DNA from: Terrilactibacillus tamarindi
Lineage (GTDB): Bacteria > Bacillota > Bacilli > Bacillales > Sporolactobacillaceae
Reading direction: 5' to 3'
NCBI RefSeq assembly: GCF_009718825.1
Contig: NZ_WNHB01000001.1
Span: 124,001-188,000 of the forward strand
Length of the DNA stretch: 64,000 nucleotides
The position numbers and the translations under genes were made by a program. Under the pieces are notes generated by a model, which did no database searches, was not told where the DNA came from, and saw nothing but the letters and a program-made list of their open reading frames with translations. Shown in pieces: positions 28,143 to 37,691 of this stretch (positions within the stretch are counted from its first letter, which is position 1; each line of letters opens with the position of its first letter).

Positions 28143-31100
28143 CACGTCGATCGTAAAACCGACAAATAGTCAATGGACGGATGAACAATGGCAAGCGATC
28201 ACAGAACATGGACAAGATATTTTAGTTGCAGCAGCAGCAGGATCAGGTAAAACAGCCGTTTTAGTCGAGCGGATAATTAAAAAAATGACGGATGCTGAAA
28301 ATCCAGTTAATGTGGATCAATTATTAATTGTGACTTTCACAAATGCCGCTGCAGCCGAAATGCGATCACGTATTAGTCAGGCGATTGATGAGGCGTTATT
28401 AAAGGATCCAAGTTCGCTATTTTTAAGACGACAACAAGCCTTGTTAGGTAAGGCTTCGATTATGACGTGCCATGCTTTCTGTATGTCTGTGATTAAAAAA
28501 TATTATTATATGCTGGATCTTGATCCTAATTTTCGGCTGCTTGATCAAACAGAAGCCGCATTAATTAAAGACGATATTTTAAACGACTTATTTGAAGACT
28601 ATTACGCAAATGGTCAAGATAATGGTTTTTTTGATCTTGTTGATCGTTATTCAGGTGATCGTAATGATGCTTATATTCAAGATCTTATTTTAAAATTACA
28701 TGATTTCTCACGAAGTCATCCTTGGCCTAATAAGTGGTTAAATGAAATGGCTGCTTCTTATCACGTTCAAGCTGGAACTCAAGTTGATTCGTTTTCGTTT
28801 ACACCAGATCTCATAAAAATCGTCAAACATAAACTTATTGGAATGATGAAGCGACTTGGTCAAGCAGACGAACTCATACAAAGTCCTGGTGGCCCTGCAC
28901 CTTATGGTGAAACGATTCAAGCAGATCGAGTTATGATTGATCAATTAATGACTCATATAAATGAAAGCTGGGAAGACATTTATCAAGCTTTTCAAAGTGT
29001 CTCTTTTACTAAATTGAAAAGTTGCCGAGATAAAACGATCGATGATGATTTGAAGGATCAGGTTAAAACCATTAGAGAACAAGTGAAAAAAGAACTCACG
29101 ACACTTAAAAATGAGTGGTTCAGCCGATCTCCAGAATCCTTTCTAAATGATATGAAAGAAATGGCGCCTTCAGTTGAATTGCTTGTCAAACTGATACAAG
29201 ATTTTGATGATCGTTATCAATCAATTAAACGTGAGCGAGGCGTTGCAGACTTTTCTGATCTTGAACATGATTGTCTGAAGATTTTAAGATCCGCCGAATC
29301 AGAGCCTGGTAAAGAAATTCCATCTGTCGTAGCAGAACAGTTTCGCTCATTATTTAATGAAGTTCTTGTTGATGAATATCAAGATACCAACCTTGTTCAA
29401 GAAACCATTATCAAGTTAGTATCTGGAGGAGCGTCAGAGCAAGGTCATCTTTTTATGGTAGGAGATGTTAAACAGAGTATTTATCGCTTTCGATTAGCCG
29501 AACCAGGTTTATTTATTAACAAATATAAACAATACTCAGGTCAAAAAGAAAATCCCAACGGATTAAAAATTGATCTTTCAAGAAATTTCAGAAGCCGTCA
29601 AAACATTCTAACGAGCACCAATTTTATCTTTCGTCAAATCATGAACGAAGAGGTTGGTGACGTCGATTACGACGATGCTGCGGAACTTAAATTTGGTGCT
29701 AAAGATTATCCCGAGGGGGATGAACCAACGGAATTGATTTTAATTGATCGTGAACATGGCGATGAAGAGTTAGAAGATGATGATCAAATCAATGAAATCA
29801 GTGCAACGGAATTAGAAGGTTATCAAATTGCGAAAAAGATCAAGCAGATGATTGACCGAGGCTATCCGATTTATGATCGGAAAAAGAAGACGAGTAGACC
29901 CATTCAGTATCGGGATATAGTCATCTTGATGCGTTCCACTCACAAATCAGCTCCTTTAATGCTTGATATATTAAAGGAAGCCGGCATTCCTGCGTATGCA
30001 GAATTATCAACAGGCTATTTCGATGCAACAGAAATTCTCGTGATGTTATCTGTCCTTCAAATCATCGACAACCCATACCAAGATATCCCGCTTGTGAGTG
30101 TTCTAAGGTCTCCAATCGTTGGGCTAAATGGAGATGAATTAACGACACTACGATTACACGAAAAAGATAACCTTCACTATTATGAAGCTGTAAAAAAATA
30201 TGCTGAAGAGGAAAATACAGAGTTAGCCCAAAAAATGCGGACCTTTCTAAATCAACTTGGGTCTTGGCGTTCAATGAGTAAAGCACATGCTGTAAGTGAA
30301 CTCATTTGGCAGATTTACCGGGATACCGGTTACTATGATTTTGTGGCTGGATTTATCGGGGGGTCTGAAAGGCAGGCCTATCTCAGAGCATTATACGATC
30401 GTGCGAGGGTTTACGAAAAGACCTCTTTCAGAGGATTATTTCGTTTTCTTAAATTTATAGAAAGAATGCGTGACCGTGGGGATGATTTAGGTGCAGCTAA
30501 AGCGCTAAGTGAACAAGAAGATGTCGTGCGGATCATGACGATCCACAAAAGTAAAGGACTCGAATTTCCGGTCGTTTTTGTAGCAGGCTTAACAAAACGT
30601 TTTAACATGCAAGATTTAAACCAACGAGCTCTCCTCCATAAACAATTAGGATTTGGAACAAGATACATTGATCCCGTAAAGCGAATCAGTTTACCAACGC
30701 TTCCTTTTATTGCTATAAAGCAAAAACTAGCAGAAGAAATGCTTGCAGAGGAAATGAGAATATTATATGTTGCCTTGACGCGTGCTAAAGAAAAACTCAT
30801 TTTAGTTTCAGCTTTAAAGGACGTTGAGAAAACCATTAATTCTTGGAAAGAGGCGTTATTTGAAAAAGAGTGGATTTTGCCAACTCACATAAGGAACAAA
30901 GCCAAAACATACCTCGACTGGATTGGCCCTGCTATCATGAGGCACCAAGACGCTAGCGTTTTCCACGACATTGTAGGTGAAGATGTCTTGAAGACAGCGA
31001 TTTCGCTTGACCCATCGATATGGGATATTAAGATTGTCTTAGCTTCCACTATTGATGCCCATCCTATCCAAGCGATTGACCATGTAAGGTTAAACAAAGT

Positions 31101-31884
31101 ACGTCAAGGCGAATCTGTCAGTGTATCAAATGAATGGAAACAAGCAGTGGAAGAAAGGTTGAACTGGGTGTATCCATACCAACATTCAGAAAAAGCAATG
31201 GCAAAGCAAACCGTTACAGAAATAAAAACCCAACAAACGTATTTTAGTGAAGGTGCAGCAGATCATTTGTTAGACCCATCGGATAAAGGGATCAGTGTTG
31301 ATCGACCAAGATTTATGCAACAAGGGAAGTTGTCGGCAACAGAAAAAGGAACAGCACTCCATGTGATGATGCAACACATGGATTTAGCGATTAATCTGAC
31401 ACCAGAAACCATAAAAATGCAAGGTAAGAGACTTGTAGAAAAAGAGATCTTAACCATCGAACAAGAAGAGAGTTTAGATTATCTGGCCATCGCAAAATTT
31501 TTCACCTCACCAATTGGATTAAAAGTGCTTCATGCACAAAATGTCGTTCGAGAATGTGCATTTAGCTATATTTTAGATGCAAAAGAAGTTTATCCAGGTT
31601 GGAATGATGATTGTGAGGAAGGTGTGATCGTCCAAGGGGTGGTTGATTGCATCATTATTGACGACGATGGGATGACACTATTAGACTACAAAACAGATAA
31701 AATCACATCACGCTATCCAACGGAAACTGAGGCAAAAGCCGAATTAATTAAACGTTATAAACTACAGTTAAATCTATATAAAAAAGCAATTGAAAAGATT
31801 TGGAAACGGAAGGTTAATCGAATGGGTCTCTATGCCTTTGATGGAGGCTACTTTGTAGAAATAGAAGAAGGTGAAAAGCCATGA
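28135..31884 (+). CDS. addA: ATP-dependent helicase/nuclease subunit A
   Basis: AddA is the motor subunit, a UvrD-like 3'-5' helicase with a C-terminal nuclease. In 1249 residues it has AAAGSGKT at 33-40, DEYQDTN near 413 (motif II), SRNFRSR near 482 (motif IV), the motif V/VI region MTIHKSKGLEFPVVF and LYVALTRAKEKL (near 800-890), and the nuclease motif LLDYKTDKI near 1183. Translation is coupled to addB (8-nt overlap) and to sbcD (4-nt overlap). No frameshift or missing motif is visible. Confidence 0.98.
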   Translation: MNNTSIVKPTNSQWTDEQWQAITEHGQDILVAAAAGSGKTAVLVERIIKKMTDAENPVNVDQLLIVTFTNAAAAEMRSRISQAIDEALLKDPSSLFLRRQQALLGKASIMTCHAFCMSVIKKYYYMLDLDPNFRLLDQTEAALIKDDILNDLFEDYYANGQDNGFFDLVDRYSGDRNDAYIQDLILKLHDFSRSHPWPNKWLNEMAASYHVQAGTQVDSFSFTPDLIKIVKHKLIGMMKRLGQADELIQSPGGPAPYGETIQADRVMIDQLMTHINESWEDIYQAFQSVSFTKLKSCRDKTIDDDLKDQVKTIREQVKKELTTLKNEWFSRSPESFLNDMKEMAPSVELLVKLIQDFDDRYQSIKRERGVADFSDLEHDCLKILRSAESEPGKEIPSVVAEQFRSLFNEVLVDEYQDTNLVQETIIKLVSGGASEQGHLFMVGDVKQSIYRFRLAEPGLFINKYKQYSGQKENPNGLKIDLSRNFRSRQNILTSTNFIFRQIMNEEVGDVDYDDAAELKFGAKDYPEGDEPTELILIDREHGDEELEDDDQINEISATELEGYQIAKKIKQMIDRGYPIYDRKKKTSRPIQYRDIVILMRSTHKSAPLMLDILKEAGIPAYAELSTGYFDATEILVMLSVLQIIDNPYQDIPLVSVLRSPIVGLNGDELTTLRLHEKDNLHYYEAVKKYAEEENTELAQKMRTFLNQLGSWRSMSKAHAVSELIWQIYRDTGYYDFVAGFIGGSERQAYLRALYDRARVYEKTSFRGLFRFLKFIERMRDRGDDLGAAKALSEQEDVVRIMTIHKSKGLEFPVVFVAGLTKRFNMQDLNQRALLHKQLGFGTRYIDPVKRISLPTLPFIAIKQKLAEEMLAEEMRILYVALTRAKEKLILVSALKDVEKTINSWKEALFEKEWILPTHIRNKAKTYLDWIGPAIMRHQDASVFHDIVGEDVLKTAISLDPSIWDIKIVLASTIDAHPIQAIDHVRLNKVRQGESVSVSNEWKQAVEERLNWVYPYQHSEKAMAKQTVTEIKTQQTYFSEGAADHLLDPSDKGISVDRPRFMQQGKLSATEKGTALHVMMQHMDLAINLTPETIKMQGKRLVEKEILTIEQEESLDYLAIAKFFTSPIGLKVLHAQNVVRECAFSYILDAKEVYPGWNDDCEEGVIVQGVVDCIIIDDDGMTLLDYKTDKITSRYPTETEAKAELIKRYKLQLNLYKKAIEKIWKRKVNRMGLYAFDGGYFVEIEEGEKP

Positions 31885-33083
31885 GAATTTTGCATACGGC
31901 CGATTGGCATCTTGGAAAAACATTAGAGGGTCGATCAAGACAAAATGAACAGGAAGCCGTCATGGATGAAATCTGCCAAATTGCGGATGATCAAAAGGTT
32001 GATGCCATTATCATGGCGGGGGATGTCTATGATACGGTCAACCCGCCAGCTGTTTCTGAAAGCTTATTTTATGAAACGGCTCATAAACTATCAAATGAAG
32101 GGTCCAGGCCCTTAATCGTGATCTCTGGAAATCACGATAGTCCAGAACGTATTCAAGCAAGTAGCCCATTAGCTTCATATCAAGGTATCACGCTTGTTGG
32201 GCACCCTATTGATCATCTTATAAAAATAAAGATTCCGAATAGACAAATGCATCTCAATATTAGTGCCATCCCGTATCCATCCGAATCTCGATTAAATGAA
32301 GTTTTGAGTCTATCAAATGATGATGAGCATATACAAGATGCCTATAATGATCGACTTCACACTCTATTTAAAGAACATGCGAAATCTTTCCAAAAGGAAG
32401 CTGTCAACATTATGATGAGCCATTTATTCGTTGCTGGGGGAAAGGAATCGGATTCAGAAAGACCAATTCAAGTTGGCGGGGCTTATACTGTCTCGCCACA
32501 AGCTTTTCCAAAAACAGCCCAATACGTGGCACTTGGTCACCTGCATCGTCCACAAACCTTGAAACATAGCAGTGCATTAACACGCTATGCAGGATCACCG
32601 CTAGCCTATAGTTTTTCCGAAGCCAATCAACCGAAATCGGTGACCATACTAGACGTAGAACCTGGTGAAAAAGCAACAATGAATGAAATTTATTTATCCA
32701 GTGGGAAGCCCCTTGTTAAGTGGAGAGCTAAAAATGGACTAAATGAAATACATCACTGGCTTGACGAAGGAAGAGACTCCCACTCGTGGATTGATTTGGA
32801 AATTCAATTATCGGAAGCTTTAAGCATTCATGATATACAGAAAATAAGAAAACTCCATGATGGCATTGTTAATATTAGGCCAATTTATCTGAACGATATC
32901 GAACAAGAGGAACGTTTGGAACGCATGGGACTGCCGATTCACGAATTGTTTATTCGTTTCTTTAAACAGCAAACGAACGGTGCTGAACCGAGCCCAGAAT
33001 TGCTCCAACTTTTTTTAGAATTGATTAACGAGAACTATGACGAAGCCATATTAGAGGTAGCTGCAGGGAGAGATGAAAAATGA
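31881..33083 (+). CDS. sbcD: Exonuclease subunit SbcD (Mre11-like)
   Basis: SbcD is the nuclease half of SbcCD, which opens hairpins and protein-blocked DNA ends. In 400 residues the calcineurin-type phosphoesterase metal motifs come in order: TADWHLGK near 7, MAGDVYD near 46, SGNHDSPER near 82, MMSHLFV near 177 and ALGHLHRPQ near 214. It overlaps addA and sbcC by 4 nt. Both Mn-binding His/Asp sets are intact. SbcCD also acts on palindromes, which is of note given the palindromic repeats in this window. Confidence 0.96.
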   Translation: MRILHTADWHLGKTLEGRSRQNEQEAVMDEICQIADDQKVDAIIMAGDVYDTVNPPAVSESLFYETAHKLSNEGSRPLIVISGNHDSPERIQASSPLASYQGITLVGHPIDHLIKIKIPNRQMHLNISAIPYPSESRLNEVLSLSNDDEHIQDAYNDRLHTLFKEHAKSFQKEAVNIMMSHLFVAGGKESDSERPIQVGGAYTVSPQAFPKTAQYVALGHLHRPQTLKHSSALTRYAGSPLAYSFSEANQPKSVTILDVEPGEKATMNEIYLSSGKPLVKWRAKNGLNEIHHWLDEGRDSHSWIDLEIQLSEALSIHDIQKIRKLHDGIVNIRPIYLNDIEQEERLERMGLPIHELFIRFFKQQTNGAEPSPELLQLFLELINENYDEAILEVAAGRDEK

Positions 33084-36000
33084 AACCAAAACAGCTGATG
33101 CTTCGTGGATTGAACAGTTTTCGAGAGGAACAGACGATTGATTTTGACATGCTCTGTGCGGATGGGATATTTGGGATTTTTGGTCCAACAGGCAGTGGAA
33201 AGTCATCTTTGTTAGATGCCATCACGCTTGCCTTATATGGAAAAGTTGAAAGAGCCGCTAAGAATACACAAGGCATATTGAATCATGCAGAAGACAAGCT
33301 GCAAGTCGGATTTACTTTTGAGATGGGAGGGGCTAACCCTACCATTTATCGTGTTGAAAGAATGTATAAAAGAACGAAAGATAATGGATTAAAGATTGGA
33401 AGCTGTCGATTGTTAAAATACGGGGAATCGGCGGAAGTCTTAGCAGATAAAGAGCGAGATGTCACACAGGGCATTCAAGATATTTTAGGCTTGACTCACG
33501 ACGATTTTACTCGTGCGGTTGTCTTGCCACAAGGTAAATTTGCTGAATTTTTATCTTTAAAAGGTGCCGAGAGACGAAAAATGCTGCAACGCTTATTTCA
33601 TCTCGAACGTTATGGCGATGAAATGATCGAGAAGTTAAAAAAAAGATTAACCGCATTTGACCAAAGATTAAGTGAAATAGTGGCTGAAGAGCAAGGACTT
33701 GGCGATGCGTCAAAGGAAACCCTCGTAAAACTTCAAAAGGAATATAACCTGTTAACAAAACAGGTGGATGAATCCAATCGAAAAAATAAGGATACCGAGA
33801 CAAAACTCGAAGAACTTAAAAAGTTATGGCAGTTGCAAAAAGATTGGAATCAAAACTATCATGAATTAGAAGAAATGATTCGGCAAGATACAGAGATGCA
33901 AGCCCTAAAGCTGCAAGTTAAACAGGCTGAACAAGCGATTCAAATGATGCCCATATATGAAGCTTGGCGAGAGTCTGAGGCTTCAGTTAAAGAAGTAAAG
34001 GAAACAGTAAAAGAACAGGAGAGATTGTTCCATCACATTCAGCAAGAAGAAAATAGGATCATTCAGCTATTAGAAACTGCAAAGCAGAAGCAAGTTGATC
34101 AAGAGCCCATCCTTCAGCAAAAGAAAACGATCGCTGAAGAAGGCTTGAACATTTTAGAAAAACTTCAGGAAATGAAACCAGAACTAGCAATAAAACAAAC
34201 GGCAGTTAATGAATTAATGATAAATATAAAACAAAAGAAGCGTGTCCTTGATGAAGAACTGAGCCAACATGAGGCGTTGATATCTAAGCGAAAAGAACTA
34301 CAACATATTTTAAACGAGAACAAAATAGATCACTCTTATCGGACTATTATCCAGCAGGCTTTAAGTGAGAAGAAAGATATTCAATATTTAAATGAAAAAC
34401 TAGAAGGTTTACGTCAAGAATGGGTTCAACAACATCGGCAATGCGTTAAGAGTGAAGACATACTAAAAAACGGTCATTCCAAATCTAATCAATTAAAGGA
34501 AAAAGCAAGAAGGTTATTTAGTAGCCAAGAGGTCCTTTATCATAAAGTGGTGAAATCAGAACAGCAGGCTGTAAAACTACAAGATTTCATGTCAAACCGG
34601 TTAAATGAAGAACGGTTGCATTTAATGGAAGCGTATAAACAAAAAGCTTCACTTAACCTAGTGCATGATCTTCAGGAAGGGTCTGCTTGTCCAGTATGTG
34701 GTTCGACGCATCATCCGAATCCAGCTAAGAAAACAAAAATTGAGAGTGAAGACATTATTGTTTCAAAAATAAACAGGTACGAAAAATTCTTGGACAACTT
34801 GGCGAAATCATCGAATCGTCTTGAAAATTATAAAATACAATGTGAATCTCATGCGGCTAATTTAATGATGATATTAGACGAAAATGAAGTTCCAATGATG
34901 TCGAAGTACGATAAGGAAGAGAATGACCCTCAGCAATTAATGGATTCCAACTCAATAGAAAAATTAATGGAACAACACATATTAGACGTCAAAGCGTATT
35001 ATCAAGATTTGATTGAACTCAAAGAACAAATAGAGAAGGTAATAGAAAGTAAAAAGAAGAATGACGTGGAGCAATCTAAGGGTCACTCTGAATTTGAATT
35101 TTATCTTAACAAACAAAAGGAATTAGAAGAAAAAGCGGCTCAAATAAAACAAGAAATAGAAGAAAAAAAGAAGTCTTGGTCTCCTTCTTATCCCCCTCTC
35201 GAAGAAATTGAGGAAAAAGAGGAATCTATTAAGCGAGCAGATCAAAAAGTTGAAAAATATGAAGAACAACTTAATCATGTCTTTACAAAGCAAGATGAAA
35301 TTGAAGAAAAAATAAAGAAACTTTCCGAAGAAGTCCATCAGGATGAACAAAAAGAGGCTTCATATAAAGCTCAACTAGATTCATTAACGAAAACTCAGCA
35401 GGATTTAATTCAAAGTCTATCAAAATTGAATTTTGATGAAAATACAGACCTCCATGCCTACCTCCAAAACATACTGCAAAAAATGGAGACGCTTCTATCT
35501 GATCGAACTAAATTCGAGGAATTACTTAAGAAAACACAAGAAGATCGATTTGAAAAAGAAAAAACGAAAGAGAAAGGTCTAACTCGATTAGCCCAAATCG
35601 AATTACAAGAACAAAAGACAAAGGAACGATGGGACGAAGTTTATCAATTATCCATCTTCAATACTCTGGATGCCTTTCTGAATGCCTACGCTGAAGAGGC
35701 AAAAGTTAAGGCTTGGGTTCAGAAGCTAGAGGTGTATGAGCGAAGAAAAGAAAAGTTAACAAGTGACTTGCAAGATATTGAGAAGAAGTTGTCTGGACGA
35801 CAAGTGACTGAAGAAGCGGTAGTAAAATTGGAGAGCCAAGCTGAAGCATTAAAAGAGAGGTATCATACTCTTCTTGAAGAACGTGCGGCTTGTGGCAAGG
35901 AAAAGAACATAATAGAAAAAAATCATCAGCGTTTTGTCACTCTTGAAGAAGAGAAACACTCATGTGAAAAAGAAATCACAAAACTGAAGACGCTGCAACA

Positions 36001-36484
36001 AATTTTTAGAGGTAATGGATTTGTAGAATTTGTCGCAGAAGAACAGCTGCATCAAGTTTGTATTGCCGCATCAAGAAGACTTGGTGATTTAACACATGGT
36101 CGCTACGCACTTGAAGTCGATACGGCTGGAGGTTTTATTATTCGAGATGATGCAAATGGAGGCATAAGAAGACCTGTTTCAACCCTGTCTGGTGGTGAAA
36201 CATTTTTGACCTCATTAGCCTTGGCCTTATCATTATCCGAGCAAATTCAGCTAACAGGTGACGTACCACTACAGTTTTTCTTTTTAGACGAAGGGTTTGG
36301 AACACTCGATCCTGAATTGTTAGATACGGTTGTCACCTCTCTTGAAAAGCTTCATATGAACCGTTTATCAATCGGCGTGATCAGTCATGTTCCGGAATTA
36401 CGGGCCAGATTACCAAGAAAACTCATCGTTGAACCTGCAAAACCTTCTGGTGAAGGAAGTACGGTTCACCTTGAACTTCTATAA
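33080..36484 (+). CDS. sbcC: Exonuclease subunit SbcC (Rad50-like SMC ATPase)
   Basis: SbcC is the ATPase and coiled-coil partner of SbcD. In 1134 residues, FGPTGSGKSSLLD near 33 is Walker A, long Glu/Lys/Gln-rich coiled coils run to about 500 and from 600 to 950, and the zinc hook CPVCGS lies near 537. The ABC signature TLSGGETFLTSLA is near 1037 and Walker B FFFLDEGFGTLD near 1068. A terminator 17 nt after the stop closes the addBA-sbcDC operon. Confidence 0.96.
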   Translation: MKPKQLMLRGLNSFREEQTIDFDMLCADGIFGIFGPTGSGKSSLLDAITLALYGKVERAAKNTQGILNHAEDKLQVGFTFEMGGANPTIYRVERMYKRTKDNGLKIGSCRLLKYGESAEVLADKERDVTQGIQDILGLTHDDFTRAVVLPQGKFAEFLSLKGAERRKMLQRLFHLERYGDEMIEKLKKRLTAFDQRLSEIVAEEQGLGDASKETLVKLQKEYNLLTKQVDESNRKNKDTETKLEELKKLWQLQKDWNQNYHELEEMIRQDTEMQALKLQVKQAEQAIQMMPIYEAWRESEASVKEVKETVKEQERLFHHIQQEENRIIQLLETAKQKQVDQEPILQQKKTIAEEGLNILEKLQEMKPELAIKQTAVNELMINIKQKKRVLDEELSQHEALISKRKELQHILNENKIDHSYRTIIQQALSEKKDIQYLNEKLEGLRQEWVQQHRQCVKSEDILKNGHSKSNQLKEKARRLFSSQEVLYHKVVKSEQQAVKLQDFMSNRLNEERLHLMEAYKQKASLNLVHDLQEGSACPVCGSTHHPNPAKKTKIESEDIIVSKINRYEKFLDNLAKSSNRLENYKIQCESHAANLMMILDENEVPMMSKYDKEENDPQQLMDSNSIEKLMEQHILDVKAYYQDLIELKEQIEKVIESKKKNDVEQSKGHSEFEFYLNKQKELEEKAAQIKQEIEEKKKSWSPSYPPLEEIEEKEESIKRADQKVEKYEEQLNHVFTKQDEIEEKIKKLSEEVHQDEQKEASYKAQLDSLTKTQQDLIQSLSKLNFDENTDLHAYLQNILQKMETLLSDRTKFEELLKKTQEDRFEKEKTKEKGLTRLAQIELQEQKTKERWDEVYQLSIFNTLDAFLNAYAEEAKVKAWVQKLEVYERRKEKLTSDLQDIEKKLSGRQVTEEAVVKLESQAEALKERYHTLLEERAACGKEKNIIEKNHQRFVTLEEEKHSCEKEITKLKTLQQIFRGNGFVEFVAEEQLHQVCIAASRRLGDLTHGRYALEVDTAGGFIIRDDANGGIRRPVSTLSGGETFLTSLALALSLSEQIQLTGDVPLQFFFLDEGFGTLDPELLDTVVTSLEKLHMNRLSIGVISHVPELRARLPRKLIVEPAKPSGEGSTVHLELL

Positions 36485-36500
36485 ATTATGATAAAGTTAG

Positions 36501-36530
36501 AAAAAGTGCATCTTTTTGGATGCACTTTTT
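36501..36530. terminator. Bidirectional terminator after sbcC
   Basis: AAAAAGTGCATC / GATGCACTTTTT forms a 12-bp stem, serving sbcC (plus) and the convergent AAC(3)-like gene (minus). Confidence 0.85.
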
Positions 36531-36542
36531 CTGCTATCAACA

Positions 36543-37373
36543 TTAGTATTGTTGTCTGTGATTGTCTTGGCTTAGCCACGAGACAGCAAAATCAACCGCC
36601 TTTTTTTGCGGAAAAAAAATGGCGGCAGCTGACCCGATTTTTCCGTGTATAACTGCATTCGGGAAACTTTTCTCAAAAGCATATCCAATTTTAGAAAAAC
36701 TATCGTGTGGATCAAGTTCAATATCGTGATAATCAACCCACCGACGCTTCCCATCTATTAGAACAGGGGAGCCCTTTTTTAATTTTTTTCGACCACCATA
36801 TCGATATTCAGACAAATGAAAGGACGTGTTATTGTCATAACCAACACCCAATAACAGTACATGGGCATCACTCTGATATAGCTTAGCTAGAGGAGAATGA
36901 TCGCCAAGTCCATAGTCCAAACTATGATTTTCTATTATATATTTAGCCTTTTTTCCCCATGCAGCAAAAGAGTAAAGTGGATGGTAGCTCCTCAAAACGT
37001 TAGGGAAGGTTCTAAATGTTTCTACGATTCTTCCCATGAAATAGGTAGGCGTGATATCAGGGTCAAACCCAGGCATGGTATCGCGTACGATTTGAATCCA
37101 ATTTTCTGGAACAGGTGGGTTAGTCCACGTTTCGGGATCACAATAATCAGCACTATGGGTTGGCATAACAAGCGTCCCTTCAGGGGTAATAACGTCCATC
37201 AGAGCTTGAACAACCGTTACAGGTCCGCCGGATACCCATCCAATCGAACGGAGTGACGAATGTACAATTATTGTCATACCAGGTTTAATACCTAATTTTA
37301 TTAAATCTTGAGTTAACGACTCCCTGGTTCGAGGCATTTGACAAGAAAATTGTTGATCTAATGATTTACCCAT
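36543..37373 (-). CDS. AAC(3)-family aminoglycoside N-acetyltransferase-like (YokD type)
   Basis: The protein has 276 residues. Family blocks are IIVHSSLRSIGWVSGG near 33-48, GTLVMPTHSADYCDP near 66, a conserved HPLYSFAAWGK near 137 and the active-site region LLLGVGYDNNTSFHLSEYRYGG near 173. The His and Glu pair thought to activate the acceptor amine is present. ATG 37373 is 6 nt behind GGAGG; an ATG 6 nt upstream touches that site. Chromosomal Bacillus homologues are not proven resistance genes, so this should be called a housekeeping acetyltransferase of unknown substrate. It is monocistronic. Confidence 0.82.
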   Translation of the reverse strand: MGKSLDQQFSCQMPRTRESLTQDLIKLGIKPGMTIIVHSSLRSIGWVSGGPVTVVQALMDVITPEGTLVMPTHSADYCDPETWTNPPVPENWIQIVRDTMPGFDPDITPTYFMGRIVETFRTFPNVLRSYHPLYSFAAWGKKAKYIIENHSLDYGLGDHSPLAKLYQSDAHVLLLGVGYDNNTSFHLSEYRYGGRKKLKKGSPVLIDGKRRWVDYHDIELDPHDSFSKIGYAFEKSFPNAVIHGKIGSAAAIFFPQKKAVDFAVSWLSQDNHRQQY

Positions 37374-37691
37374 GTTCATCCTCCATTAGAAATGAAGCTT
37401 TTTTTGCACCATAAAAGTTCTGACCTATTTATGGTCTTTATTTCATCCATCTGTAATTTTAACCTAAACGTTTGAACCTCTCAATTCGAATAATATAAAT
37501 AAACTGTTTTAAACAAAAGATAAACCATTTAAATGACTAATGTTATCTATTTAACAAAATTATTGAACTTTTTGGTCTTTTTTATCTTTTATATCTAGTT
37601 TAATTTTATAGAGTAGATTATAGTTGTAGATAGAAGTAGCGTGATAGACACGTTTATCTCATCATGACAAGGGTTGAAAGGGAGGATTTTA
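37374..37691. other. Divergent intergenic region (318 bp)
   Basis: The stretch is very AT-rich and lies between two divergent genes, so it should carry both promoters. I see no strong dyad, repeat or small gene. It includes runs such as TTTTTTATC and TTAATTTTATAGAG but no convincing -35/-10 pair. Confidence 0.3.

Noticed and set aside
36543-37373. Aminoglycoside resistance cassette
   Set aside because: The AAC(3)-like gene has normal base composition, no mobile element ends and a chromosomal setting; a resistance role is not supported.
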